Shown piece by piece: positions 1 through 10,472 of a DNA stretch of 64,000 nt (its first letter is position 1; the number at the start of each line of letters is the position of its first letter). This stretch comes from Toxonevra muliebris (lineage: Eukaryota; Arthropoda; Insecta; Diptera; Pallopteridae). Where the stretch lies: contig CAVNUY010000089.1 in assembly GCA_963691655.1 (NCBI GenBank), positions 62,001 through 126,000 on the forward strand, written 5' to 3'. The translations under genes were made by a program, and so were the position numbers. The notes beneath the pieces are model-generated. The model was not told the origin of the DNA. It made no database searches and saw only the letters and a program-made list of their open reading frames with translations.

Positions 1-228
1 ATATTAATTCCGAATTTTAACTCCGAATTTTAATTCCGAATTTTAATTCCGAATTTTAATTCCGAATTTTAATTCCGAATATTAATTCCGAATTTTAACT
101 CCGAATTTTAATTCCGAATTTTAATTCCGAATTTTAATTCCGAATTTTAATTCCGAATTTTAATTCCGAATTTTAATTCCGAATTTTAATTCCGAATTTT
201 AATTCCGAATTTTAATTCCGAATTTTAA

Positions 229-240
229 TTCCGAATTTAA
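229..240. repeat. 12-bp unit (one T lost from the T run)
   Basis: The unit reads TTCCGAATTTAA, with three T instead of four. Similar 12-bp units with a shortened T run occur near 1,840, 2,390 and 2,960. They are useful phase markers: unit counts between fixed markers come out exact only when these are counted as 12 bp. Confidence 0.9.
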
Positions 241-890
241 TTCCGAATTTTAACTCCGAATTTTAATTCCGAATTTTAATTCCGAATTTTAACTCCGAAT
301 TTTAATTCCGAATTTTAATTCCGAATTTTAATTCCGAATTTTAATTCCGAATTTTAATTCCGAATTTTAATTCCGAATTTTAACTCCGAATTTTAATTCC
401 GAATTTTAATTCCGAATATTAATTCCGAATTTTAATTCCGAATTTTAATTCCGAATTTTAATTCCGAATTTTAATTCCGAATTTTAATTCCGAATTTTAA
501 CTCCGAATTTTAATTCCGAATTTTAATTCCGAATTTTAATTCCGAATTTTAATTCCGAATTTTAATTCCGAATTTTAATTCCGAATTTCAATTCCGAATT
601 TTAATTCCGAATTTTATTTCCGAATTTTAATTCCGAATTTTAATTCCGAATTTTAATTCCGAATTTTAGTTCCGAATTTTAATTCCGAATTTTAATTCCG
701 AATTATAATTCCGAATTTTAATTCCGAATCTTAATTCCGAATATTAATTCCGAATATTAATTCCGAATTTTAATTCCGAATTTTAATTCCGAATTTTAAT
801 TCCGAATTTTAATTCCGAATTTTAATTCCGAATTTTAATTCCGAATTTTAATTCCGAATATTAATTCCGAATTTTAATTCCGAATTTTAA

Positions 891-981
891 TTCCGAAATT
901 TAATTATGAATTTTAAGTCCGAATTTTAATTCCGAATTTTAACTCCGAATTTTATTTCCGAATTTTAATTCCGAATATTAA
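891..981. repeat. 91-bp seven-unit GTCC cassette, first copy
   Basis: Seven units occur in a fixed order: AAATTT unit, TTATG unit (TTATGAATTTTAA), GTCC unit, consensus, CTCC unit ending in TAT instead of TAA, consensus, ATATT unit. The same order recurs at twelve other places, so the linked changes were copied as a block. This copy and the one at 3267 share the TTATG unit; the other copies have a consensus unit in that place. Confidence 0.88.
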
Positions 982-1545
982 TTCCGAATTTTAATTCCGA
1001 ATTTTAATTCCGAATTTTAATTCCGAATTTTAATTCCGAATTTTAATTCCGAATTTTAATTCCGAATTTTAATTCCGAATTTTAATTCCGAATTTTAACT
1101 CCGAATTTTAATTCCGAATTTTAATTCCGAATTTTAATTCCGAATTTTAATTCCGAATATTAATTCCGAATTTTAATTCCGAATTTTAATTCCGAATATT
1201 AATTCCGAATTTTAATTCCGAATTTTAATTCCGAATTTTAATTCCGAATTTTAATTCCGAATTTTAACTCCGAATTTTAATTCCGAATTTTAATTCCGAA
1301 TTTTAATTCCGAATTTTAATTCCGAATTTTAATTCCGAATTTTAATTCCGAAATTTAATTCCGAATTTTAACTCCGAATTTTAATTCCGAATTTTAATTC
1401 CGAATTTTAATTCCGAATTTTAATTCCGAATTTTAATTCCGAATTTTAATTCCGAATATTAATTCCGAATTTTAACTCCGAATTTTAATTCCGAATTTTA
1501 ATTCCGAATTTTAATTCCGAATATTAATTCCGAATTTTAATTCCG

Positions 1546-1918
1546 AATTTCAATTTCGAATTTAAATTTCGAATTTTAGTTTCGAATTTCAATTTCGAAT
1601 TTTAATTTCGAATTTTAATTTCGAATTTTAATTTCGAATTTTAATTCCGAAATTTAATTCCGAATTTTAATTCCGAATTTTAATTTCGAATTTCAATTTC
1701 GAATTTTAATTTCGAATTTTAATTTCGAATTTCAATTTCGAATTTCAATTTCGAATTTTAATTTCGAGTTTCAATTTCGAATTTTAATTTCGAATTTTAA
1801 TTTCGAAATTTAATTTCGAATTTTAATTTCGAATTTAATTTCGAATTTTAATTTCGAATTTTAATTTCGAATTTAAATTTCGAATTTTAATTTCGAATTT
1901 CAATTTCGAATTTTAATT
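1546..1918. repeat. Island of TTTCGAA-type units, first
   Basis: Almost every unit here has T instead of the first C (TTTCGAATTTTAA, C3T), which converts TTCCGAA into the palindrome TTCGAA. Several units also carry TTTCAA (T11C) or TTTAAA (T11A), and one 12-bp unit lies near 1,840. Three consensus-type TTCCG units interrupt it near 1,640-1,685. The units are more varied than in the flanking array. Similar islands lie near 61.8 kb and 63.0-63.25 kb. They could be an older subfamily that escaped homogenisation, or a locally amplified one. Confidence 0.9.
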
Positions 1919-2747
1919 CCGAATTTTAATTCCGAATTTTAATTCCGAATTTTAATTCCGAATTTTAATTCCGAATTTTAATTCCGAATTTTAATTCCGA
2001 AATTTAATTCCGAATTTTAACTCCGAATTTTAATTCCGAATTTTAATTCCGAATTTTAATTCCGAATTTTAATTCCGAATTTTAATTCCGAATATTAATT
2101 CCGAATTTTAACTCCGAATTTTAATTCCGAATTTTAACTCCGAATTTTAATTCCGAATATTAATTCCGAATTTTAACTCCGAATTTTAATTCCGAATTTT
2201 AATTCCGAATTTTAATTCCGAATATTAATTCCGAATTTTAACTCCGAATTTTAATTCCGAATTTTAATTCCGAATTTTAATTCCGAATTTTAATTCCGAA
2301 TTTTAATTCCGAATTTTAATTCCGAATTTTAATTCCGAATTTTAATTCCGAATTTTAATTCCGAATTTTAATTCCGAATTTTAATTCCGAATTTAATTCC
2401 GAATTTTAACTCCGAATTTTAATTCCGAATTTTAATTCCGAATTTTAACTCCGAATTTTAATTCCGAATTTTAATTCCGAATTTTAATTCCGAATTTTAA
2501 TTCCGAATTTTAATTCCGAATTTTAACTCCGAATTTTAATTCCGAATTTTAATTCCGAATATTAATTCCGAATTTTAATTCCGAATTTTAATTCCGAATT
2601 TTAATTCCGAATTTTAATTCCGAATTTTAATTCCGAATTTTAACTCCGAATTTTAATTCCGAATTTTAACTCCGAATTTTAATTCCGAATTTTAATTCCG
2701 AATTTTAATTCCGAATTTTAATTCCGAATTTTAATTCCGAATTTTAA

Positions 2748-2838
2748 TTCCGAATTTTAATTCCGAATTTTAAGTCCGAATTTTAATTCCGAATTTTAAC
2801 TCCGAATTTTATTTCCGAATTTTAATTCCGAATATTAA
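2748..2838. repeat. GTCC cassette, second copy
   Basis: GTCC unit (G at 2774), consensus, CTCC unit ending in TAT, consensus and ATATT unit, in the same order as the other cassettes. The first two units are consensus here, without the AAATTT or TTATG change, so this copy is partial or has been partly converted. Confidence 0.8.
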
Positions 2839-3266
2839 TTCCGAATTTTAATTCCGAATTTTAATTCCGAATTTTAATTCCGAATTTTAATTCCGAATTT
2901 TAATTCCGAATTTTAATTCCGAATTTTAATTCCGAATTTTAATTCCGAATTTTAATTCCGAATTTAATTCCGAATTTTAACTCCGAATTTTAATTCCGAA
3001 TTTTAATTCCGAATTTTAACTCCGAATTTTAATTCCGAATTTTAATTCCGAATTTTAATTCCGAATTTTAATTCCGAATTTTAATTCCGAATTTTAATTC
3101 CGAATTTTAATTCCGAATTTTAACTCCGAATTTTAATTCCGAATTTTAATTCCGAATATTAATTCCGAATTTTAATTCCGAATTTTAATTCCGAATTTTA
3201 ATTCCGAATTTTAATTCCGAATTTTAATTCCGAATATTAATTCCGAATTTTAATTCCGAATTTTAA

Positions 3267-3357
3267 TTCCGAAATTTAATTATGAATTTTAATTCCGAAT
3301 TTTAATTCCGAATTTTAACTCCGAATTTTATTTCCGAATTTTAATTCCGAATATTAA
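3267..3357. repeat. GTCC-less cassette with TTATG unit
   Basis: The unit order is AAATTT, TTATG, consensus, consensus, CTCC ending in TAT, consensus, ATATT. It shares the rare TTATG unit with the copy at 891 but has TTCC where that copy has GTCC. The two probably derive from one ancestor that had TTATG. Confidence 0.85.
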
Positions 3358-3578
3358 TTCCGAATTTTAATTCCGAATTTTAATTCCGAATTTTAATTCC
3401 GAATTTTAATTCCGAATTTTAATTCCGAATTTTAATTCCGAATATTAATTCCGAATTTTAATTCCGAATTTTAATTCCGAATTTTAATTCCGAATTTTAA
3501 TTCCGAATTTTAATTCCGAATTTTAATTCCGAATTTTAATCCCGAATTTTAATTCCGAATTTTAATTCCGAATTTTAA

Positions 3579-3592
3579 TTCCGAAATTTTAA
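3579..3592. repeat. 14-bp unit (one extra base)
   Basis: The unit reads TTCCGAAATTTTAA, one base longer than consensus, and is followed by a CTCC unit. Units longer than 13 bp are rare in the window; the only other one I noticed is TTCCATAATTTTAA near 49,350. Confidence 0.85.
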
Positions 3593-5503
3593 CTCCGAAT
3601 TTTAATTCCGAATTTTAATTCCGAATTTTAATTCCGAATATTAATTCCGAATTTTAATTCCGAATTTCAACACCGAATTTCAATTCCGAATTTTAATTCC
3701 GAATTTTAATTCCGAATTTTAATTCCGAATTTTAACTCCGAATTTTAATTCCGAATTTTAATTCCGAATATTAATTCCGAATTTTAATTCCGAATTTTAA
3801 CTCCGAATTTAAATTCCGAATTTTAATTCCGAATATTAATTCCGAATTTTAATTCCGAATTTTAATTCCGAATTTTAATTCCGAATTTTAATTCCCAATT
3901 TTAATTCCGAATTTTAACTCCGAATTTCAATTCCGAATTTTAATTCCGAATATTAATTCCGAATTTTAATTCCGAATTTTAATTCCGAATTTTAATTCCG
4001 AATTTTAATTCCGAATTTTAATTCCGAATTTTAATTCCGAATTTTAATTCCGAATTTTAATTCCGAATTTTAATTTCGAATTTTAATTCCGAATTTTAAT
4101 TCCGAATTTTAATTCCGAATTTTAATTCCGAATTTTAATTCCGAATTTTAATTCCGAATTTTAATTCCGAATTTTAATTCCGAATATTAATTCCGAATTT
4201 AAATTCCCAATTTTAATTCCGAATTTTAATTCGGAATTTTAATTCCGAATTTTAATTCCGAATTTTAATTCCGAATATTAATTCCGAATTTTAATTCCGA
4301 ATTTTATTTCCGAATTTTAATTCCGAATTTTAATTCCGAATTTTAATTCCGAATTTTAATTCCGAATTTTAATTCCGAATTTTAATTCCGAATTTTAATT
4401 CCGAATTTTAATTCCGAATTTTAATTCCGAATATTAATTCCGAATTTTAATTCCGAATTTTAACTCCGAATTTTAATTCCGAATTTTAATTCCGAATTTT
4501 AATTCCGAATTTTAATTCCGAATTTTAATTCCGAATTTTAATTCCGAATTTTAATTCCGAATTTTAATTCCGAAATTTAATTCCGAATTTTAACTCCGAA
4601 TTTTAATTCCGAATTTTAATTCCGAATTTTAATTCCGAATTTTAATTCCGAATTTTAATTCCGAATTTTAATTCCGAATTTTAACTCCGAATTTTAATTC
4701 CGAATTTTAATTCCGAATTTTAATTCCGAATTTTAATTCCGAATTTTAATTCCGAATTTTAATTCCGAATTTTAATTCCGAATTTTAATTCCGAATTTTA
4801 ATTCCGAATTTTAATTCCGAATTTTAATTCCGAATTTTAATTCCGAATTTTAATTCCGAATTTTAATTCCGAATTTTAATTCCGAATTTTAATTCCGAAT
4901 TTTAATTCCGAATTTTAATTCCGAATTTTAATTCCGAATTTTAATTCCGAGTTTTAATTCCGAATTTTAATTCCGAATTTTAATTCCGAATTTTAATTCC
5001 GAATTTTAATTCCGAATATTAATTCCGAATTTTAATTCCGAATTTTAATTCCGAATTTTAATTCCGAATTTTAATTCCGAATTTTAATTCCGAATATTAA
5101 TTCCGAATTTTAATTCCGAATTTTAATTCCGAATTTTAATTCCGAATTTTAATTCCGAATTTTAATACCGAATTTTAATTCCGAATTTTAATTCCGAATA
5201 TTAATTCCGAATTTTAATTCCGAATTTTAATTCCGAATTTTAATTCCGAATTTTAATTCCGAATTTTAATTCCGAATTTTAATTCCGAAATTTAATTCCG
5301 AATTTTAACTCCGAATTTTAATTCCGAATATTAATTCCGAATTTTAATTCCGAATTTTAATTCCGAATTTTAACTCCGAATTTTAATTCCGAATTTCAAT
5401 TCCGAATTTTAATTCCGAATTTTAATTCCGAATTTTAATTCCGAATTTTAATTCCGAATTTTAATTCCGAATTTTAATTCCGAATTTTAATTCCGAATTT
5501 TAA

Positions 5504-5542
5504 TACCGAATTTTAATTTCGAATTATAATTCCGAATATTAA
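5504..5542. repeat. Three-unit TACCG / TTTCG-ATAA / ATATT composite, copy 1
   Basis: Three adjacent variant units, TACCGAATTTTAA, TTTCGAATTATAA and TTCCGAATATTAA, form a linked block. It recurs at 6557, 6908 and 8741. Distances are 1,053, 351 and 1,833 bp, that is 81, 27 and 141 whole units. Confidence 0.88.
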
Positions 5543-5685
5543 TTCCGAATTTTAACTCCGAATTTTAATTCCGAATTTTAATTCCGAATTTTAATTCCGA
5601 ATTTTAATTCCGAATTTTAATTCCGAATTTTAATTCCGAATTTTAATTCCGAATTTTAATTCCGAATTTTAATTCCGAATTTTAA

Positions 5686-6062
5686 TTCCGAAATTTAATT
5701 CCGAATTTTAAGTCCGAATTTTAATTCCGAATTTTAACTCCGAATTTTATTTCCGAATTTTAATTCCGAATATTAATTCCGAATTTCAATTCCGAATTTT
5801 AATTCCGAATTTTAATTCCGAATTTTAATTCCGAATTTTAATTCCGAATTTTAATTCCGAATTTTAATTCCGAATTTTAATTCCGAATATTAATTCCGAA
5901 TATTAATTCCGAATTTTAATTCCGAATTTTAATTCCGAATTTTAATTCCGAATTTTAATTCCGAATTTTAATTCCGAAATTTAATTCCGAATTTTAAGTC
6001 CGAATTTTAATTCCGAATTTTAACTCCGAATTTTATTTCCGAATTTTAATTCCGAATATTAA
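5686..6062. repeat. GTCC cassette doublet, 286 bp apart
   Basis: Two complete 91-bp cassettes begin at 5686 and 5972, exactly 22 units apart. Each runs AAATTT, consensus, GTCC, consensus, CTCC ending in TAT, consensus, ATATT. Later doublets have spacings of 286, 273, 260 and 260 bp, so the doublet was copied as a whole and lost single units. Confidence 0.9.
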
Positions 6063-6556
6063 TTCCGAATTTTAATTCCGAATTTTAATTCCGAATTTTA
6101 ATTCCGAATTTTAATTCCGAATTTTAATTCCGAATTTTAATTCCGAATTTTAATTCCGAATATTAATTCCGAATTTTAATTCCGAATTTTAATTCCGAAT
6201 TTTAATTCCGAATTTTAATTCCGAATTTTAATTCCGAATTTTAATTCCGAATTTTAATTCCGAATTTTAATTCCGAATATTAATTCCGAATTTTAACTCC
6301 GAATTTTAATTCCGAATTTTAATTCCGAATTTTAATTCCGAATTTTAATTCCGAAACTTAATTCCGAATTTTAACTCCGAATTTTAATTCCGAATTTTAA
6401 TTCCGAATTTTAATTCCGAATTTTAATTCCGAATTTTAATTCCGAAATTTAATTCCGAATTTTAACTCCGAATTTTAATTCCGAATTTTAATTCCGAATT
6501 TTAATTCCGAATTTTAATTCCGAATTTTAATTCCGAATTTTAATTCCGAATTTTAA

Positions 6557-6595
6557 TACCGAATTTTAATTTCGAATTATAATTCCGAATATTAA
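6557..6595. repeat. TACCG composite, copy 2
   Basis: Same three variant units in the same order as at 5504, located 81 units downstream of it. Confidence 0.87.
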
Positions 6596-6907
6596 TTCCG
6601 AATTTTAACTCCGAATTTTAATTCCGAATTTTAATTCCGAATTTTAATTCCGAATTTTAATTCCGAAATTTAATTCCGAATTTTAACTCCGAATTTTAAT
6701 TCCGAATATTAATTCCGAATTTTAATTCCGAATTTTAATTCCGAATTTTAACTCCGAATTTTAATTCCGAATTTCAATTCCGAATTTTAATTCCGAATTT
6801 TAATTCCGAATTTTAATTCCGAATTTTAATTCCGAATTTTAATTCCGAATTTTAATTCCGAATTTTAATTCCGAATTTTAATTCCGAATTTTAATTCCGA
6901 ATTTTAA

Positions 6908-6946
6908 TACCGAATTTTAATTTCGAATTATAATTCCGAATATTAA
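6908..6946. repeat. TACCG composite, copy 3
   Basis: Same three variant units as at 5504 and 6557, 27 units after the second copy. Confidence 0.87.
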
Positions 6947-7089
6947 TTCCGAATTTTAACTCCGAATTTTAATTCCGAATTTTAATTCCGAATTTTAATT
7001 CCGAATTTTAATTCCGAATTTTAATTCCGAATTTTAATTCCGAATTTTAATTCCGAATTTTAATTCCGAATTTTAATTCCGAATTTTAA

Positions 7090-7466
7090 TTCCGAAATTT
7101 AATTCCGAATTTTAAGTCCGAATTTTAATTCCGAATTTTAACTCCGAATTTTATTTCCGAATTTTAATTCCGAATATTAATTCCGAATTTTAATTCCGAA
7201 TTTTAATTCCGAATTTTAATTCCGAATTTTAATTCCGAATTTTAATTCCGAATTTTAATTCCGAATTTTAATTCCGAATTTTAATTCCGAATATTAATTC
7301 CGAATATTAATTCCGAATTTTAATTCCGAATTTTAATTCCGAATTTTAATTCCGAATTTTAATTCCGAATTTTAATTCCGAAATTTAATTCCGAATTTTA
7401 AGTCCGAATTTTAATTCCGAATTTTAACTCCGAATTTTATTTCCGAATTTTAATTCCGAATATTAA
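7090..7466. repeat. GTCC cassette doublet, 286 bp apart
   Basis: Cassettes at 7090 and 7376, 22 units apart, identical in order to the doublet at 5686. The first GTCC of this doublet is 1,118 bp (86 units) after the second GTCC of the previous one. Confidence 0.9.
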
Positions 7467-8740
7467 TTCCGAATTTTAATTCCGAATTTTAATTCCGAAT
7501 TTTAATTCCGAATTTTAATTCCGAATTTTAATTCCGAATTTTAATTCCGAATATTAATTCCGAATTTTAATTCCGAATTTTAATTCCGAATTTTAATTCC
7601 GAATTTTAATTCCGAATTTTAATTCCGAATTTTAATTCCGAATTTTAATTCCGAATTTTAATTCCGAATATTAATTCCGAATTTTAACTCCGAATTTTAA
7701 TTCCGAATTTTAATTCCGAATTTTAATTCCGAATTTTAATTCCGAATTTTAATTCCGAAACTTAATTCCGAATTTTAACTCCGAATTTTAATTCCGAATT
7801 TTAATTCCGAATTTTAATTCCGAATTTTAATTCCGAATTTTAATTCCGAAATTTAATTCCGAATTTTAACTCCGAATTTTAATTCCGAATTTTAATTCCG
7901 AATTTTAATTCCGAATTTTAATTCCGAATTTTAATTCCGAATTTTAATTCCGAATATTAATTCCGAATTTTAACTCTGATTTTTAATTCCGAATTTTAAT
8001 TCCGAATTTTAATTCCGAATATTAATTCCGAATTTTAATTCCGAATTTTAATTCCGAATTTTAATTCCGAATTTTAATTCCGAATTTTAATTCCGAATTT
8101 TAATTCCGAATTTTAATTCCGAATTTTAATTCCGAATTTTAATTCCAAATATTAATTCCGAGTTTTAATTCCGAATTTTAATTCCGAATTTTAATTCCGA
8201 ATTTTAATTCCGAAATTTAATTCCGAAATTTAATTCCGAATTTTAATTCCGAAATTTAATTCCGAATTTTAATTCCGAATTTTAATTCCGAATTTTAATT
8301 CCGAATATTAATTCCGAATTTTAACTCCGAATTTTAATTCCGAATTTTAATTCCGAATTTTAATTCCGAATTTTAATTCCGAATTTTAATTCCGAAATTT
8401 AATTCCGAATTTTAACTCCGAATTTTAATTCCTAATTTTAATTTCGAATTTTAATTCCGAATTTTAATTCCGAATATTAATTCCGAATTTTAACTCCGAA
8501 TTTTAATTCCGAACTTTAATTCCGAATTTTAATTCCGAATTTTAATTCCGAATTTTAATTCCGAATTTTAATTCCAAATTTTAATTCCGAATTTTAATTC
8601 CGAATTTTAATTCCGAATTTTAATACCGAATTTTAATTCCGAATTTTAATTCCGAATATTAATTCCGAATTTTAATTCCGAATTTTAATTCCGAATTTTA
8701 ATTCCGAATTTTAATTCCGAATTTTAATTCCGAATTTTAA

Positions 8741-8779
8741 TACCGAATTTTAATTTCGAATTATAATTCCGAATATTAA
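8741..8779. repeat. TACCG composite, copy 4
   Basis: Fourth and last complete copy of the three-unit block. TACCG units without the TTTCG/ATAA neighbour also occur near 5,164, 8,620, 13,470 and 24,230. Confidence 0.87.
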
Positions 8780-10472
8780 TTCCGAATTTTAATTCCGAAT
8801 TTTAATTCCGAATTTTAATTCCGAATTTTAATTCCGAATTTTAATTCCGAATTTTAATTCCGAATTTTAATTCCGAATTTTAATTCCGAATTTTAATTCC
8901 GAATTTTAATTCCGAATATTAATTCCGAATTTTAATTCCGAATTTTAATTCCGAATTTTAATTCCGAATTTTAATTCCGAATTTTAATTCCGAATTTTAA
9001 TTCCGAATTTTAATTCCGAATATTAATTCCGAATTTTAATTCCGAATTTTAATTCCGAATTTTAATTCCGAATTTCAATTCCGAATTTTAATTCCGAAAT
9101 TTAATTCCGAATTTTAACTCCGAATTTTAATTCCGAATATTAATTCCGAATTTTAATTCCGAATTTTAATTCCGAATTTTAACTCCGAATTTTAATTCCG
9201 AATTTTAATTCCGAATTTTAATTCCGAATATTAATTCCGAATTTTAATTCCGAATTTTAATTCCGAATTTTAATTCCGAATTTTAATTCCGAAATTTAAT
9301 TCCGAATTTTAAGTCCGAATTTTAATTCCGAATTTTAACTCCGAATTTTATTTCCGAATTTTAATTCCGAATATTAATTCCGAATTTTAATTCCGAATTT
9401 TAATTCCGAATTTTAATTCCGAATTTTAATTCCGAATTTTAATTCCGAATTTTAATTCCGAATTTTAATTCCGAATATTAATTCCGAATTTTAATTCCGA
9501 ATTTTAATTCCGAATTTTAATTCCGAATTTTAATTCCGAATTTTAATTCCGAATTTTAATTCCGAAATTTAATTCCGAAATTTAAGTCCGAATTTTAATT
9601 CCGAATTTTAACTCCGAATTTTATTTCCGAATTTTAATTCCGAATATTAATTCCGAATTTTAATTCCGAATTTTAATTCCGAATTTTAATTCCGAATTTT
9701 AATTCCGAATTTTAATTCCGAATATTAATTCCGAATTTTAATTCCGAATTTTAATTCCGAATTTTAATTCCGAATTTTAATTCCGAATATTAATTCCGAA
9801 TTTTAACTCCGAATTTTAATTCCGAATTTTAATTCCGAATTTTAATTCCGAAATTTAATTCCGAATTTTAACTCCGAATTTTAATTCCGAATTTTAATTC
9901 CGAATTTTAATTCCGAATTTTAATTCCGAATTTTAATTCCGAATTTTAATTCCGAATTTTAATTCCGAATTTTAATTCCGAATTTTAATTCCGAATATTA
10001 ATTCCGAATTTTAATTCCGAATTTTAATTCCGAATTTTAATTCCGAATTTTAATTCCGAAATTTAATTCCGAATTTTAATTCCGAATTTTAATTCCGAAT
10101 TTTAATTCCGAATTTTAATTCCGAATTTTAATTCCGAATTTTAATTCCGAATTTTAATTCCGAATTTTAATTCCGAATTTTAATTCCGAAATTTAATTCC
10201 GAATTTTAAATCCGAATTTTAATTCCGAATTTTAATTCCGAATTTTAATTCCGAATTTTAATTCCGAATTTTAATTCCGAATTTTAATTCCGAATATTAA
10301 TTCCGAATTTTAATTCCGAATTTTAATTCCGAATTTTAACTTCGAATTTTAATTCCGAATTTTAATTCCGAATTTTAATTCCGAATTTTAATTCCGAATT
10401 TTAATTCCGAATTTTAATTCCGAATTTTAATTCCGAATTTTAATTCCGAATTTTAATTCCGAATTTTAATTC
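8780..10472. repeat. Segment present in three copies (copy 1; others end at 15,306 and 26,040)
   Basis: Markers here reappear at a constant offset of 4,834 bp: ATATT units at 8915 and 9019 match 13749 and 13853, the TTTCAA unit at 9076 matches 13910, the first GTCC at 9313 matches 14147, and the TTCTG unit at 10473 matches 15307. The second copy reappears 10,747 bp further on (13910 to 24657, 14147 to 24894). The left limit is approximate. This is direct evidence for segmental duplication inside the array. Confidence 0.85.
9287..9650. repeat. GTCC cassette doublet, 273 bp apart
   Basis: Cassettes start at 9287 and 9560, 21 units apart, one unit closer than in the two doublets upstream. In the second cassette the unit before GTCC is AAATTT rather than consensus. 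Confidence 0.88.

Larger units (their letters stand above)
1..1545. repeat. Array zone 1: mostly consensus units with CTCC and ATATT variants
   Basis: This stretch holds consensus units interspersed with the two commonest variants, CTCCGAATTTTAA (T1C) and TTCCGAATATTAA (T9A). One 12-bp unit, TTCCGAATTTAA, lies at 229-240 and shifts the phase by one base. A diverged 91-bp cassette lies at 891-981 and is listed separately. Isolated substitutions such as TTCCGAATTTCAA near 583-595 and a unit ending in ATAA near 700-712 also occur. Nothing other than satellite is present. Confidence 0.95.
1919..10469. repeat. Array zone 2: AAATTT, GTCC and TACCG variant zone
   Basis: This 8.5-kb stretch is satellite throughout. 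It differs from later zones by frequent AAATTT units (T8A), by repeated GTCC cassettes, and by a TACCG/TTTCG/ATAATT composite. It largely lacks the TTTTTA-TTGCG and TTTTTA-TTCAG pairs seen further right. One 14-bp unit lies at 3579-3592. Between cassettes starting at 2748 and 3267 the distance is 519 bp (40 units minus one base), and between 3267 and 5686 it is 2,419 bp (186 units plus one base). Both fit the 12- and 14-bp units present. Confidence 0.9.

Noticed and set aside
1546..1918. CENP-B box in TTTCG units
   Set aside because: The core needs TTCG, then A after four bases and CGGG after two more. The array has T at the A position and no CGGG.
4230..4242. Inverted unit (TTCGGAATTTTAA)
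   Set aside because: Only the fourth base differs from consensus (C4G). The flanking TTTTAA is in normal orientation, so this is a point change and not an inversion.
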